64,000 nucleotides of DNA. Source: DASRDS01 sp035652495 (GTDB taxonomy: Bacteria; Gemmatimonadota; Gemmatimonadetes; Gemmatimonadales; Gemmatimonadaceae). Every line of letters starts with the position of its first letter. Within the stretch, counting starts at the first letter, position 1. The stretch is from assembly GCA_035652495.1 (NCBI GenBank), contig DASRDS010000204.1, forward strand, positions 3,271 through 67,270, in the 5' to 3' direction. A model generated the notes under the pieces. The model made no database searches. It was not told the DNA's origin and saw only the letters and a program-made list of their open reading frames with translations. This document shows, in pieces, positions 1 to 9,663 of the stretch. Position numbers and translations under genes: made by a program.

Positions 1-2
1 AG

Positions 3-641
<639 letters not shown>

Positions 642-731
642 CGATCGACGAGGCATGTCGCCGCGACGAGCGCGGGATGATCGGCACATCTCGCGCGGCC
701 GCGAAATGTGCCGATGCAGAAGGTCGCGCCG

Positions 732-3230
732 TTAGAAATTCACGCCGATGCTGACCTGGTACGCTCGCGGCGTCACGAAGTGCGTGCCGCTGAACGTCGA
801 CAGGAAGTTGTACAGCGCCTCCTTGTTCGTCAGGTTGATCACGCTGAATCGCAGCTTCACCTTCGCCCGCCCGCCGCTGGCAAACAAGTTGTCGACGCCC
901 AGTCCGAGGTCGAAGAGGTGGCGCGGCGCGACGCGCGGCGGGTTGGTCACGTCGTCTTCCGTCCCCTCCGCGGGGATGACGAGTCGTGTCGCGCCGTAGT
1001 TGCTCGTCGTGCACTGCGCGCTCGTCAACGGATTTCCGAGGGACGCCATGGCGCTGCCACAGTAAAAGCCGATCGCGGTTTGTTGATCGGCGGTCAATCC
1101 GAGCGCGTCTTCAAGGCTGCCGACCGAGCCGGCGACGAGACCCGAGTCGTATCGCCAGGACAGCGCCGCCCAGGCGCCGGTCTTCTTCTCGAAGACGTAC
1201 TGCAGGTTGGTCGTCGAGTTGAAGGCCTGGTCGTGGTCGATCCGGAAGTCGCCGCCCGGCTGCTCCAGCAACACGCCACCGACGCCCGGGGGCGAGAAGA
1301 TCGCGTTGGTGTGCGCCATGACGACGAACGCGCTGAACCCGCCGTGCTCGACCAGGTCGATGCGGCCGGTGAAGCCGTTGATTCGGGAGTGATCCCACGC
1401 CACCGGAAACACGATCGGCGTGTTGAACAGCACGTTGAAGTCGTAGCCGTTCTGGGTGTGCTTGTTGAAGTAGCCGAAATCGGCGACGACCCACCTGCCG
1501 AAGCCCTGCTGAATCCCGATTTCTCCCTGGTCGCGGATGCCGGGCGGCGGCGGGTTGCCGCTGCCCACCAGTGCGGCGGCGCCGCCGAAGCCGCTCGACA
1601 GCAGCAGGTTCTCGTTGTAGGGCGTTTCCATGGTGCGGCCGTACGAGGCGCGCAGCACCGTGTTGCTCCCGGGCACGGCGTACGAAATCCCCAGGCGCGG
1701 CTGCAGTTCCGTCTTCTCCGTCAGACCGTCGTAGTGATCCAGCCGCAGACCGATCTTGATCGTCGCATCGCCCGCCTTGATGTCGTCCTGCGCGTACGCG
1801 GCCTGCTGCTTGATCGTGGCCGCGCCGTTGAACACAAAAGGATGCCCACCGTTGGTCAGGTCGTAGGGTGCAAAGGTCGGATCGAAGTTGCCGTACTCGT
1901 CCTGCCACGTCGGGTCGGTGGGGTCGGTAATGCCGAGCGTGAAGTTCTCGTTCAGCTTCGTCGCGCTGACGGTGCCGCCCACCTTCACGTTGTGGGCGCC
2001 TGACGAGTACGCGACATCGACCTTCGCGCCGTAATTGGTGAGCGTGCGATCCTGCGACACGGTTGCCGGCGTATCGGCGAACGGATCGGCGCTGGGCAAA
2101 TATGTGATGTGATCGTGCCGGACGAAGCCGTTCGCCGTGAACAGCGTCTTCGATCCGATCACGCGCGAATAGCCTGGCGCGATGTTGTACGTGTCGATGT
2201 TCTGGTGCTGGGTTTGCGCGATCTGATCGTAGGTGTTCGGCACGTCGAACGACGACCGGCCGTACTGCAGATTGAGGTGAATCGTGTCCGCGTCGCTCGG
2301 ATGCAGATCGACGCGGTCGAAGACCGACTGATGGTCGCCGCGGTCATGTAACGCCTCGAATTCAGGTGGATCGAGATAGCGATCCGTCCGCAGGCCGCTG
2401 ACGGACAGGAAATTGCCGGCCGTATGGCTGCCGACGCCGAAGTTGAAGTCGCCGCTCGGCGAGTTGAACGATCCATAGTCGAACGACGCCGATCCCGACG
2501 GCTTCGAATCGAGTCCCGACTTGGTCACGATGTGGACGACGAGACTGCTCTTGTCGCCGTACTCGGCCGGCGCGACGCCGGTGATCACTTCCATCGACTG
2601 CACGGCATCGGGCGAAATCTGGTTCGAATAGATGCGGCTTTGCTGGTCCGTCACCGGCTGGTTGTCGATCGAGAACTGCGTCTGCGCGTGGTCGCCGATC
2701 GGATGGAAGAACCCGTTCGAGTCGGCGACGACGCCGGGTGACGCGAGGGTAATGACCTGGTTCAAGCCCGCTGCCGTTTCGATGGGCATCTTGTCGATCC
2801 GCGAGGTGTCGATGTCGGTGTGGGCCGTCGGATCCCGCTCGAGGAGATCCTCGGCGTGGCCGACGACTGACACCGCCTCGGTCACGCCCAACTCCAGTTT
2901 GACGTCAACCTGGATCGGCACACCCGACCGCACGTCGATGTCGCGGTCGATGGACTTGAAGCCCTGCGCCTCGATCGTCAGGTGGTACGGGTTCGGCGGC
3001 AGATTGTGGAATACGAACTTGCCGGAGGCGTCCGTCACAGCGGTGCGCGCCAGACCCGACACGGGATTGCTGATCTTGACTTCGACCGACTGCATCACGC
3101 CGCCGCTCGGGTCGGTGATGGTCCCCTGGACGGTTCCCGCGCCGCCCAATTCCTGCGCCCGCAACAGCGGTGCAATCGAGAGAATCGCCGTGAGAAGCAG
3201 GAGACAGACTTGACGAACAGACGCACTCAT
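732..3230 (-). CDS. TonB-dependent receptor with N-terminal carboxypeptidase-regulatory-like domain
   Basis: An 832-aa outer-membrane protein. It has a signal peptide (cleavage near LLRAQ), a CarboxypepD_reg-like beta-sandwich (about 30-110, starting GTVQGTITDPSGG), a plug domain (about 125-240) and a long barrel ending in aromatic VSIGVNF, typical of barrel assembly. This is the Oar-like receptor class abundant in Acidobacteriota. The substrate is unknown; it could be a metal chelate, peptide or glycan. It is transcribed away from the LytS/LytTR pair across a ~260-bp intergenic region, so regulation by that pair is possible but not shown. Confidence 0.9.
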   Translation of the reverse strand: MSASVRQVCLLLLTAILSIAPLLRAQELGGAGTVQGTITDPSGGVMQSVEVKISNPVSGLARTAVTDASGKFVFHNLPPNPYHLTIEAQGFKSIDRDIDVRSGVPIQVDVKLELGVTEAVSVVGHAEDLLERDPTAHTDIDTSRIDKMPIETAAGLNQVITLASPGVVADSNGFFHPIGDHAQTQFSIDNQPVTDQQSRIYSNQISPDAVQSMEVITGVAPAEYGDKSSLVVHIVTKSGLDSKPSGSASFDYGSFNSPSGDFNFGVGSHTAGNFLSVSGLRTDRYLDPPEFEALHDRGDHQSVFDRVDLHPSDADTIHLNLQYGRSSFDVPNTYDQIAQTQHQNIDTYNIAPGYSRVIGSKTLFTANGFVRHDHITYLPSADPFADTPATVSQDRTLTNYGAKVDVAYSSGAHNVKVGGTVSATKLNENFTLGITDPTDPTWQDEYGNFDPTFAPYDLTNGGHPFVFNGAATIKQQAAYAQDDIKAGDATIKIGLRLDHYDGLTEKTELQPRLGISYAVPGSNTVLRASYGRTMETPYNENLLLSSGFGGAAALVGSGNPPPPGIRDQGEIGIQQGFGRWVVADFGYFNKHTQNGYDFNVLFNTPIVFPVAWDHSRINGFTGRIDLVEHGGFSAFVVMAHTNAIFSPPGVGGVLLEQPGGDFRIDHDQAFNSTTNLQYVFEKKTGAWAALSWRYDSGLVAGSVGSLEDALGLTADQQTAIGFYCGSAMASLGNPLTSAQCTTSNYGATRLVIPAEGTEDDVTNPPRVAPRHLFDLGLGVDNLFASGGRAKVKLRFSVINLTNKEALYNFLSTFSGTHFVTPRAYQVSIGVNF

Positions 3231-3489
3231 AACACCTCTTTTCTCCAGAAACGGCTGAAGAAACCAGGTGCGACGCTAGCAAGGGTTCAACGTGCGCGCG
3301 AGCGAAACACCACGAACGGTCGAAATGAAAGCACGACCGCTGGACACCGTGTCATGGACGGCAACTGAGCCCCTTTTCGAGCGTCATACCATTGGTGCGC
3401 TCGGATCGGCCATTCAGCGCGTGGAGTCAACTGGTTTATCGTTTTCTATTTCCACGCGGACCGCGACAGCGTACGGTGACACGCGAACG

Positions 3490-5394
3490 ATGAGCGAATT
3501 GCTCAACCTCGTTGGTCTGGGCGCAGGCGCCGTGCTCTACGCCATGCTGCTGGCGATGGTCCTTCGGCGCGACCGCCGGCCGGGTCTCGGCCGCCGGGTG
3601 GATCCGCTGCTGCTGACGACCGCCGTCCTCGGTCTGGTGTGGAACCTGTGCGCGCTGCCCGCCTACGAGTTGTCGCGGCTCGGCGTTCGCGCGTTTCTCG
3701 ACCCGTTGGCGGTCATCGGCTTCGCCGCGCTTGGCTTCCTTCCCGCTGTCGTCGTGCTGTCGGTGCTGCGCGACGGACACGATCGGATCGAATCGAGCCC
3801 ACGGTGGTTCGTCGCCGCGGCGGCGACGACCATCAGCGCGCTTGCCGCGCTCTTGCATGTCCGTGCGGCGGCCCTGGGTCTCGCCGTGCCCTCGGCGCTC
3901 GGGATGCAGTTGCTCACGTACGGGTACGTGTTTCTCGCGGTCCCGGTCGCGATCGTCACGCGACATCAACCGGGTGCGCGTCGCGCACTGTGGATCGCGG
4001 CGCTCTCGATCTTCGCGGTCTCGGCGCTGCATCTCAGTCAGGCGCATCGAGCCGATGGGGCATGGCCAATCGAGTTGCTCGGCCACCACGCGTCCGTGCC
4101 GCTCGCACTCGCCATCCTGTACCAGGACTATCCGTTCGCCCTCGCCGACCTGTTCCTGAAACGCGCGCTGACGCTCCTGGTGCTAATCACCGTGGCCTTC
4201 CTCAGCGTCACCGGCTTCCACAGCGCGGCGATGACCGGATCGGTCGGCGGCCCTCGGGAAGTCGGCAGCCTCGTGATTCTCTGGGTCGCAACGGCCGTCT
4301 CGTTCCCGCGGCTTCAAGCGGCGATCGGATGGTTCGTTGACGCCGTCGTGCTCCACCGTCCCGACTACGACACGGTCATCACGCGGATCGCTCGCCGTTC
4401 CCGGGAGGAAGTCGAGGTGACATCACTGCTCGATCGCGCCTGCGAGCAGCTCGCGCCTGCGCTGAGCGCCCAAACGGTTGGCTGGGACGAGATTCCCGGC
4501 GACGCGAGCCCGCCTCGTGTTGAGCCGACGAGGCTCTCCGCGTCGATTGTCATTCCGGCGACGGAAACGCCGCAATATGTGCTCCGCGTCGGCGACTTGA
4601 CGGGCGGACGTCGGCTGCTGTCCGGCGACCATGCAGCGTTGCAGTCGATCGCGGCGATCCTGGGCCGGCGGATCGACGCGATCCGCCTCACGCACGAGCG
4701 GCATGCGCGTCAGATGCGGGAACAGGAGATGTCCAAGCTCGCGACCGAGGCCGAGTTGCGGGCGTTGCGCTCGCAGATCAACCCGCACTTCCTGTTCAAT
4801 GCACTGACCACGATCGGGTATCTGATTCAGACGGCCCCCGATCGCGCGCTCGAGACGCTGATGCGGCTCACGTCGCTGCTCCGCGGTGTCTTGCGATCGG
4901 ACGGCGAGTTCACCACGCTCGGCGCCGAGCTCGCGCTGATCGAGTCGTACCTCGACATCGAGCGAGTGCGCTTCGAGCAACGGCTCGTCGTTCACATCGA
5001 CGTGCCGCCCGCCGTGAGACATCTGCAGGTGCCGCCGCTGCTCCTGCAGCCAATCGTCGAAAACGCCGTGAAACACGGCCTCGCGCCGAAGGTCGACGGC
5101 GGCAGCGTCGAGATCGTCGCGCGCGTGGACACCATCGGGCGCCGTTCCGTGCTGACCGTAACGGTCCGCGACACCGGCATGGGCGCCACCCAGGCCGAGC
5201 TGAAGCGGGGACGCGCTCAGGGCGTGGGTCTCGACAACATCGAGAGGCGACTGGCCGCCTGCTACGGCGCCTCCGCCGCGTTGTCCATCGTCACGGCGCG
5301 CGGCCACGGCACCACGGTCGAAATCCGGATCCCGGCGAATGGGGAAACAAACGGGCGTGTCCTCCCGATCGCAAAGGGTCGCCATATCTCATGA
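3490..5394 (+). CDS. LytS/YehU-type membrane sensor histidine kinase
   Basis: A 634-aa sensor kinase. The ATG at 3490 (MSELLNLVG) is preferred because upstream codons lack family-like sequence and a hydrophobic segment follows at once. About seven hydrophobic helices fill residues 5-280, then a GAF-like linker. The His_kinase domain carries SQINPHFLFNAL with phospho-acceptor His433, and a HATPase_c domain with LLQPIVENAVKHG (N box) and DTGMGA plus GVGLDNIERRL (G boxes). It overlaps the downstream response regulator by 4 bp (ATGA), so the two are translationally coupled. The signal sensed by the membrane part is unknown. Confidence 0.93.
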   Translation: MSELLNLVGLGAGAVLYAMLLAMVLRRDRRPGLGRRVDPLLLTTAVLGLVWNLCALPAYELSRLGVRAFLDPLAVIGFAALGFLPAVVVLSVLRDGHDRIESSPRWFVAAAATTISALAALLHVRAAALGLAVPSALGMQLLTYGYVFLAVPVAIVTRHQPGARRALWIAALSIFAVSALHLSQAHRADGAWPIELLGHHASVPLALAILYQDYPFALADLFLKRALTLLVLITVAFLSVTGFHSAAMTGSVGGPREVGSLVILWVATAVSFPRLQAAIGWFVDAVVLHRPDYDTVITRIARRSREEVEVTSLLDRACEQLAPALSAQTVGWDEIPGDASPPRVEPTRLSASIVIPATETPQYVLRVGDLTGGRRLLSGDHAALQSIAAILGRRIDAIRLTHERHARQMREQEMSKLATEAELRALRSQINPHFLFNALTTIGYLIQTAPDRALETLMRLTSLLRGVLRSDGEFTTLGAELALIESYLDIERVRFEQRLVVHIDVPPAVRHLQVPPLLLQPIVENAVKHGLAPKVDGGSVEIVARVDTIGRRSVLTVTVRDTGMGATQAELKRGRAQGVGLDNIERRLAACYGASAALSIVTARGHGTTVEIRIPANGETNGRVLPIAKGRHIS

Positions 5395-6173
5395 CGGCGC
5401 GCCTGCGCGTGGTCATCGCGGACGACGAGCGGCCGGCTCGCTCATTCCTCGCCGCCCTGCTCCGCTCGTTCGACGACGTGGTGATCGTCGCCGAGGCAAC
5501 GACCGGCAAAGAGGCTGTCCAAGCCATCGAACGGGAGCATCCGGATCTCGCGCTGTTGGATCTGCACATGCCGGAGCTCGACGGAATCGGCGTCGTGCGA
5601 ATGCTCAAGAAATCCGCGATGCCGCTGATCGCGTTCGTCACCGCGTACGACGAGTACGCCGTGCGCGCGTTCGAGGTCAACGCCATCGACTACCTGCTGA
5701 AGCCCGTCGAGAAGGCGCGGCTGCGCGAAGCGATCAATCGCGCGCAGGAGCGAATCGAGCACTCCGAGATCGCGGCAGAACAGAGCGAGCGCCTGCGCAC
5801 CGCGGTCGTGGCGTACGAGTCGACCAATTCGGCGCCCGCGCTCGAGCGTATTCCGGTCCGAAAGCGCGACGAAGTACTGCTCGTGCCGGTCTCACAGATC
5901 GCGTCCATCGTGGCCGATGGCCAATTGCTGTACCTCACGACCGTCAAGGGCGAAAGGCATTCGATTACGTATCGGCTGAAAGATCTCGAGTTGCGCCTCG
6001 CGCCGGGCCAATTCGTCCGCCTCGGGCGCGGTACGCTCGCCAACGTCGACTGCATCGTGAAGATCAACTCGATGCCCGGCGGCACGCATGTCGCCGTCCT
6101 GACGAACGGACAAAAGCTGCAAGTCAGCCGGCTTCAGTCACGAGTGATCCGCGATCGGCTGCTGAAGCTGTAG
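5391..6173 (+). CDS. LytTR-family response regulator
   Basis: A 260-aa cytoplasmic DNA-binding regulator, cognate to the overlapping LytS-type kinase. The receiver domain (1-~120) has the acidic pocket IADDE, phospho-acceptor Asp57 in LLDLHMPELDG, the switch residue in FVTAYDEYA and Lys in LLKPVEKA. The LytTR DNA-binding domain (about 151-258) follows, with IPVRKRDEVLLVPV and FVRLGRGTLANVD. LytTR proteins bind imperfect direct repeats; no operator was identified here. The stop lies only 4 bp before the convergent stop of the next gene. Confidence 0.95.
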   Translation: MTARLRVVIADDERPARSFLAALLRSFDDVVIVAEATTGKEAVQAIEREHPDLALLDLHMPELDGIGVVRMLKKSAMPLIAFVTAYDEYAVRAFEVNAIDYLLKPVEKARLREAINRAQERIEHSEIAAEQSERLRTAVVAYESTNSAPALERIPVRKRDEVLLVPVSQIASIVADGQLLYLTTVKGERHSITYRLKDLELRLAPGQFVRLGRGTLANVDCIVKINSMPGGTHVAVLTNGQKLQVSRLQSRVIRDRLLKL

Positions 6174-6177
6174 CTGG

Positions 6178-6681
6178 TTACTTCGCGAGCAGAATGCCGA
6201 TCGCGATGCCGACGCCGCGGTGCTGCCCCCCATCCTTCCACGTGATGTCGTATCCCGGCTCGACGTACCACCCGATGGTGCGCCTCGGCCAGAACATGAG
6301 ATCGAGCACCGCCTCGACACCCCAGAAGGTGCCGGCGTCCGGACCGGACGCATGAACGATCTCGGGCCCGGCCCCGATCATCACCTCGAATGTCCGCGAC
6401 GGCTGCCACGGCTTCTTGAACAGCACATCGATAGGCGTCTCCACGGCGCTCCCGGTGGCCAATGCGGTCGCACCGACCTCCAGTTCGAGCCAGTGCTCGA
6501 TAGGCGTGACCTCGAACGCGACGGTGGCACCCTGGTGCAGCGCCTCGCCTTTCTCCCAGTCACCGGCCGCCCCAATCTCGAACACGATCGAATGATCCTC
6601 GGCCTCCTGCGCCGACGCGACGGCCGCGTCGCACACGATGGCGAGCGATACGATCAGGCACACGCGTAGGCTGCTCTGCAC
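6178..6681 (-). CDS. Secreted protein, small outer-membrane beta-barrel-like
   Basis: 167 aa from a GTG at 6681 with GGAGG just upstream (6686-6690). This start gives a clean signal peptide (VQSSLRVCLIVSLA...ASAQ); a longer in-frame start adds an Arg-rich extension without signal character. The mature part has alternating strands rich in aromatic residues and glycine and ends in GVGIAIGILLAK, as in small outer-membrane barrels. No specific family or substrate is recognised. It is transcribed leftward, convergent with the LytTR regulator. Confidence 0.7.
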   Translation of the reverse strand: MQSSLRVCLIVSLAIVCDAAVASAQEAEDHSIVFEIGAAGDWEKGEALHQGATVAFEVTPIEHWLELEVGATALATGSAVETPIDVLFKKPWQPSRTFEVMIGAGPEIVHASGPDAGTFWGVEAVLDLMFWPRRTIGWYVEPGYDITWKDGGQHRGVGIAIGILLAK

Positions 6682-6727
6682 ACTGCCTCCTTGAACGATG
6701 AACCGAGAATGGCGCAGTGAGTGGCGA

Positions 6728-7024
6728 CTACAACGAACGCGGCGGGCGATCGAAGGACGGAGGATCTCCGGCGAGGCAGACAAGCCGTGGGACCACGGGC
6801 GCGAGCACGACCCGAGCGCGATGCCGCACGGACGTGACGTCGCGGGCGAGGAAGAACGCGTTCAAACACAGGCCGCACGCGGCCGTCGATCCGCCTGTGT
6901 CAGCGCCCGTCCACGACGCGTCGGAGTGGACCGGATTGCTGCAGCCATCCGGACATGCGACGACGTCCATCGCCGGAAGCACGGCGACGAGCGCGACGAG
7001 GAGGACCGCCAAGGCGGTTCGCAT
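6728..7024 (-). CDS. Small secreted Cys-containing protein, unknown function
   Basis: 98 aa with an N-terminal signal sequence (MRTALAVLLVALVAVLP) and a mature part with Cys residues in CPDGC and CGLCLNAFF. The CxxxC/CxxC arrangement in a metal-handling region could suggest metal binding, but no family is recognised. The ATG abuts the stop of the upstream creatininase-like gene (stop 7025-7027, start 7024), so the two are probably one transcript. Confidence 0.6.
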   Translation of the reverse strand: MRTALAVLLVALVAVLPAMDVVACPDGCSNPVHSDASWTGADTGGSTAACGLCLNAFFLARDVTSVRHRARVVLAPVVPRLVCLAGDPPSFDRPPRSL

Positions 7025-7906
7025 CTACTGTGGCGGCGTGGCTAGCGTCTTCGGCTGGAGCAACTGCTTGATCTGACGAACGGCATAGTCGACTTTCATC
7101 TCGAACAGCCGCTTGCCCAGCTCCGCGGATGACTTTCGGGCATCGCCGGTAATCCCATTATTGATCGTGCGCACGGGACGTTGTCCCTCCGCGGGAACCG
7201 GATCGCCGACCGCGGTTGGAACCAACTCCTTACGAACCCACCGCTGCGATCCTTCGAGATAGAGCATCTCCGACGTATCCGGGATGCCGGCGTGCGCGCT
7301 ATTCGGATACCCGTGTTCCGCCAGCCACTTGTCGAAGTCGCCGTTGGCCTTGCCGTAGACCTCGTCGCAGAACACGACGCGAATGCCCTGCGAGGCGTAT
7401 TTCGCGTCGAGCTTTTTTGCGACCTCGCCCAGTTCCCGTTGACCACCGCCGTGGTCGCCCATCAACACGACGTTTCTGAATCCGCTCGTAATCAACTGCT
7501 CGGCAATCCGTTCGTTGACCGCGGCGAAGAGCTCCGGCGTCAGGCCGATCGTCCCCGGCAGGTCGGCACTCGCGTTGTTGGGCGAAAACGGCAACACCGG
7601 CGCGGCGATGGCGTTTCCGAGCTTCAGGGCGATCGCGCGCACGGTCGCGCGGGCCATCAGCGTGTGGCCGCCGTTGACGTTCTGCGGTCCGCGCTGCTCG
7701 GTTCCGCCGTTGTACACCAGCGCCGTCGTGCGCCCGGACGCCAGCGCCGCTTTCACCTCCGGCCACGTCATCATCTCGAAATCGATCAGCGGCGGCGTCG
7801 CCGCGCGCATCTGAACGGTGGGCGAGACGTTCGGCGAGCGTTGAGCCGAGGCGCCGGCTGCACAGAAGAAGACGACCGGCGCGACTGCGAGCAGGCTTCG
7901 AACCAT
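7025..7906 (-). CDS. Secreted creatininase-family amidohydrolase
   Basis: 293 aa with signal peptide MVRSLLAVAPVVFF...ASAQ. The creatininase (creatinine amidohydrolase) fold is indicated by the metal-binding N-terminal motif EQRGPQNVNGGHTLMA, where Glu and His are usual ligands, and by MGDHGGGQ in the middle. The family hydrolyses amide bonds at a di-metal centre. Most members are cytosolic; this one carries an export signal, as do many acidobacterial versions. The true substrate is unknown, and the family includes mycofactocin and riboflavin-pathway members. It is co-transcribed with the small Cys protein downstream. Confidence 0.85.
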   Translation of the reverse strand: MVRSLLAVAPVVFFCAAGASAQRSPNVSPTVQMRAATPPLIDFEMMTWPEVKAALASGRTTALVYNGGTEQRGPQNVNGGHTLMARATVRAIALKLGNAIAAPVLPFSPNNASADLPGTIGLTPELFAAVNERIAEQLITSGFRNVVLMGDHGGGQRELGEVAKKLDAKYASQGIRVVFCDEVYGKANGDFDKWLAEHGYPNSAHAGIPDTSEMLYLEGSQRWVRKELVPTAVGDPVPAEGQRPVRTINNGITGDARKSSAELGKRLFEMKVDYAVRQIKQLLQPKTLATPPQ

Positions 7907-7909
7907 GAT

Positions 7910-8113
7910 TCACCTCGAGAAACGGCGCTCGCAGGCACGGAGCACGACGCGCGCCGCGCGGCTCAGGAGCTGCTGCTCCGCCTCGAACCAGAACTGCGTG
8001 CGCGGACCTGGCGGGCAGCCGCGGCGGTAGTACAACTCCTGCGCCCGGCGCGCGATCTGTTCATATGTTGGGAACGGATTGGTCCGGCCCCACAACTGTG
8101 TCGGTGCAGACAC
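7910..8113 (-). CDS. DUF2934 domain protein
   Basis: A 67-aa protein from GTG at 8113, chosen because AGGAGGA lies 5-11 bases upstream (8117-8123). The DUF2934 signature covers about residues 17-50: YEQIARRAQELYYRRG followed by FWFEAEQQLL. These small cytoplasmic proteins are common in Acidobacteriota and Proteobacteria and have no assigned biochemical role. It ends 4 bp before the creatininase-like gene and so may head that transcript. Confidence 0.75.
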   Translation of the reverse strand: MSAPTQLWGRTNPFPTYEQIARRAQELYYRRGCPPGPRTQFWFEAEQQLLSRAARVVLRACERRFSR

Positions 8114-8306
8114 GCGTCCTCCTCGTCCTGCGCGGTCGACGTTAACCAACGATGGTGTGCGCGTGCGAGCGCAACATGACGAGCTGCCGGAATCGAGCAT
8201 CGACCGAGCGGCTGGCCACAACGAATAGCCGCAGCTCTTTCGTTGCGGCCGACCTCTCGTTCGAAACGACTTGCGACGACGTGTTCCCCTCTAGCCTCGG
8301 ACACAA

Positions 8307-8732
8307 ATGCAGGGAATGCTCGCCGCCGTTTTCGCAATCGCCCTCGCCGTGTCACAACCGACCGGCCCTGGCGCCGCGGTCCGCACGATTGCACGCGGTG
8401 GCGACAGCCGCATGACCACTCACCGCGAGCTGGTGATCCGAACGGCGGGCTGGTGGCAGTTCATCTGGCACGAGCACAGTGGCTCGTACGAGCCACCCGA
8501 CATCGACTTCTCCCGCCAGATGGTGCTTGCGGTCTTCGGCGGCCTGTCGCCTGCCGGCACGACGATCGAGATCACCAACGTTGTCCAGGGCCGCCGGGAG
8601 ACGACCGTGCGCTATCGCGAGGTGGTTCCGACGACGCGGATCGCTGACGGTCCACGCTCGGCGCCGTTTCACATCGTGGTCGTGCCGGCCAGCCTCGGCA
8701 CGGTCACCTTCGTGAAGGTCACGGCTTCTTGA
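8307..8732 (+). CDS. Secreted PrcB C-terminal-domain-like protein
   Basis: 141 aa with a short hydrophobic N-terminus (MLAAVFAIALAVSQ). The C-terminal half (VRYREVVPTTR ... PFHIVVVPASLGTVTFVKV) matches the pattern of the PrcB C-terminal domain, first named from the Treponema PrcB protease-complex subunit. Family assignment is by eye only. The last 14 bp overlap the convergent 3' end of the hflK-like gene. Confidence 0.6.
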   Translation: MQGMLAAVFAIALAVSQPTGPGAAVRTIARGGDSRMTTHRELVIRTAGWWQFIWHEHSGSYEPPDIDFSRQMVLAVFGGLSPAGTTIEITNVVQGRRETTVRYREVVPTTRIADGPRSAPFHIVVVPASLGTVTFVKVTAS

Positions 8733-9663
8733 CGAGCTGGAGATCGACGGCCTTCGGATCGGCGCCCATCAACAGCTTGTCGATCTTCGGCAGCACCTCC
8801 TCCATCGTCTCGAGATAGAGGCGCGCCGCGGTGTCGCGCGGCGCCTTGCGGTATTCCTCGGCGACGTCAGCGAAGCGCGCGCCGTCGCCCCGGGCCATGT
8901 CCACGATCTGCGTGTTGTACGCGAGCGCCTCCTGCCCCTTCTGCGCGGCTTCGCCGCGCGCCACGGGCACAACGCCGTTCGCGTACGTTTCCGCTTCCCG
9001 CACAATCCGATCGCCGTCTTCGCGTGCCGCCGCGACGAGCCGAAAGGCCTCGACCACTTCGGCGGGCGGAACGATCGCATCGAGAATCACGCTGAGGATG
9101 GTGACGCCGCAGTCGAAGCGGCCCACCGAGGCCTCGGCGACTTGCTGCACCCGCTCCTGCACGGCAACCTTCTCCGTCGTCAGGAGATCGTCCACTCCGC
9201 GGCTGGCGACCACCTGCGCGAGCGCGCCGCGCGTGGCGTTCGCCACGACGTCGTTCACGTCGGCCGTGCGAAACAGGAACGCCGCCGGGTCGCTGATCGC
9301 GAACTGGACGACGACGCGGATGTTGAGGACATTGCGATCGCCGGTGAGGAATTGCGACCCGCTGACCGGTTGAGCAGGATCGAATCCGACGGTCAACCGT
9401 TTCGTCTCGCGGACGCGGAGCTTGTAGACGGTCGCGATCGGCGCCGGCCACGTCCAGTGCACGCCTGACGGCACCCGGCTCGCGACGACGCGTCCCAGCC
9501 GGACCACGACGGCCTGCTGATCGGCCGACACGGCGTACGCGCCAGACGCGAGATAGGTCGCCAGCGCGCCGATCGCGGCGAGACGCCAATCGAGACGACG
9601 GAGCACATGCGCGCGTGGCGTCGTTTCCGGCGTGGTCGCCGGCTCGCGCACGTCAACGAGCAT
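8719..9663 (-). CDS. hflK: HflK-like SPFH-domain membrane protein
   Basis: 314 aa: an N-terminal cytoplasmic stretch, one transmembrane helix near residues 27-45, then an SPFH/band-7 domain (ADQQAVVVRLGRVV, DPAAFLFRTADVNDVV) and a helical segment with EAETYANGVVPVARGEA, diagnostic of HflK. In Escherichia coli HflK and HflC form a cage around the FtsH protease and modulate quality control. No ftsH lies nearby. It is the third gene of a leftward operon: its start overlaps the end of the hflC-like gene by 11 bp, after a P-type ATPase fused to another HflK-like domain. Confidence 0.88.
   Translation of the reverse strand: MLVDVREPATTPETTPRAHVLRRLDWRLAAIGALATYLASGAYAVSADQQAVVVRLGRVVASRVPSGVHWTWPAPIATVYKLRVRETKRLTVGFDPAQPVSGSQFLTGDRNVLNIRVVVQFAISDPAAFLFRTADVNDVVANATRGALAQVVASRGVDDLLTTEKVAVQERVQQVAEASVGRFDCGVTILSVILDAIVPPAEVVEAFRLVAAAREDGDRIVREAETYANGVVPVARGEAAQKGQEALAYNTQIVDMARGDGARFADVAEEYRKAPRDTAARLYLETMEEVLPKIDKLLMGADPKAVDLQLVKKP

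Noticed and set aside
708..2003. A 431-codon frame antisense to the TonB receptor
   Set aside because: Val/Arg/Asp-rich with no domain; the receptor is well supported.
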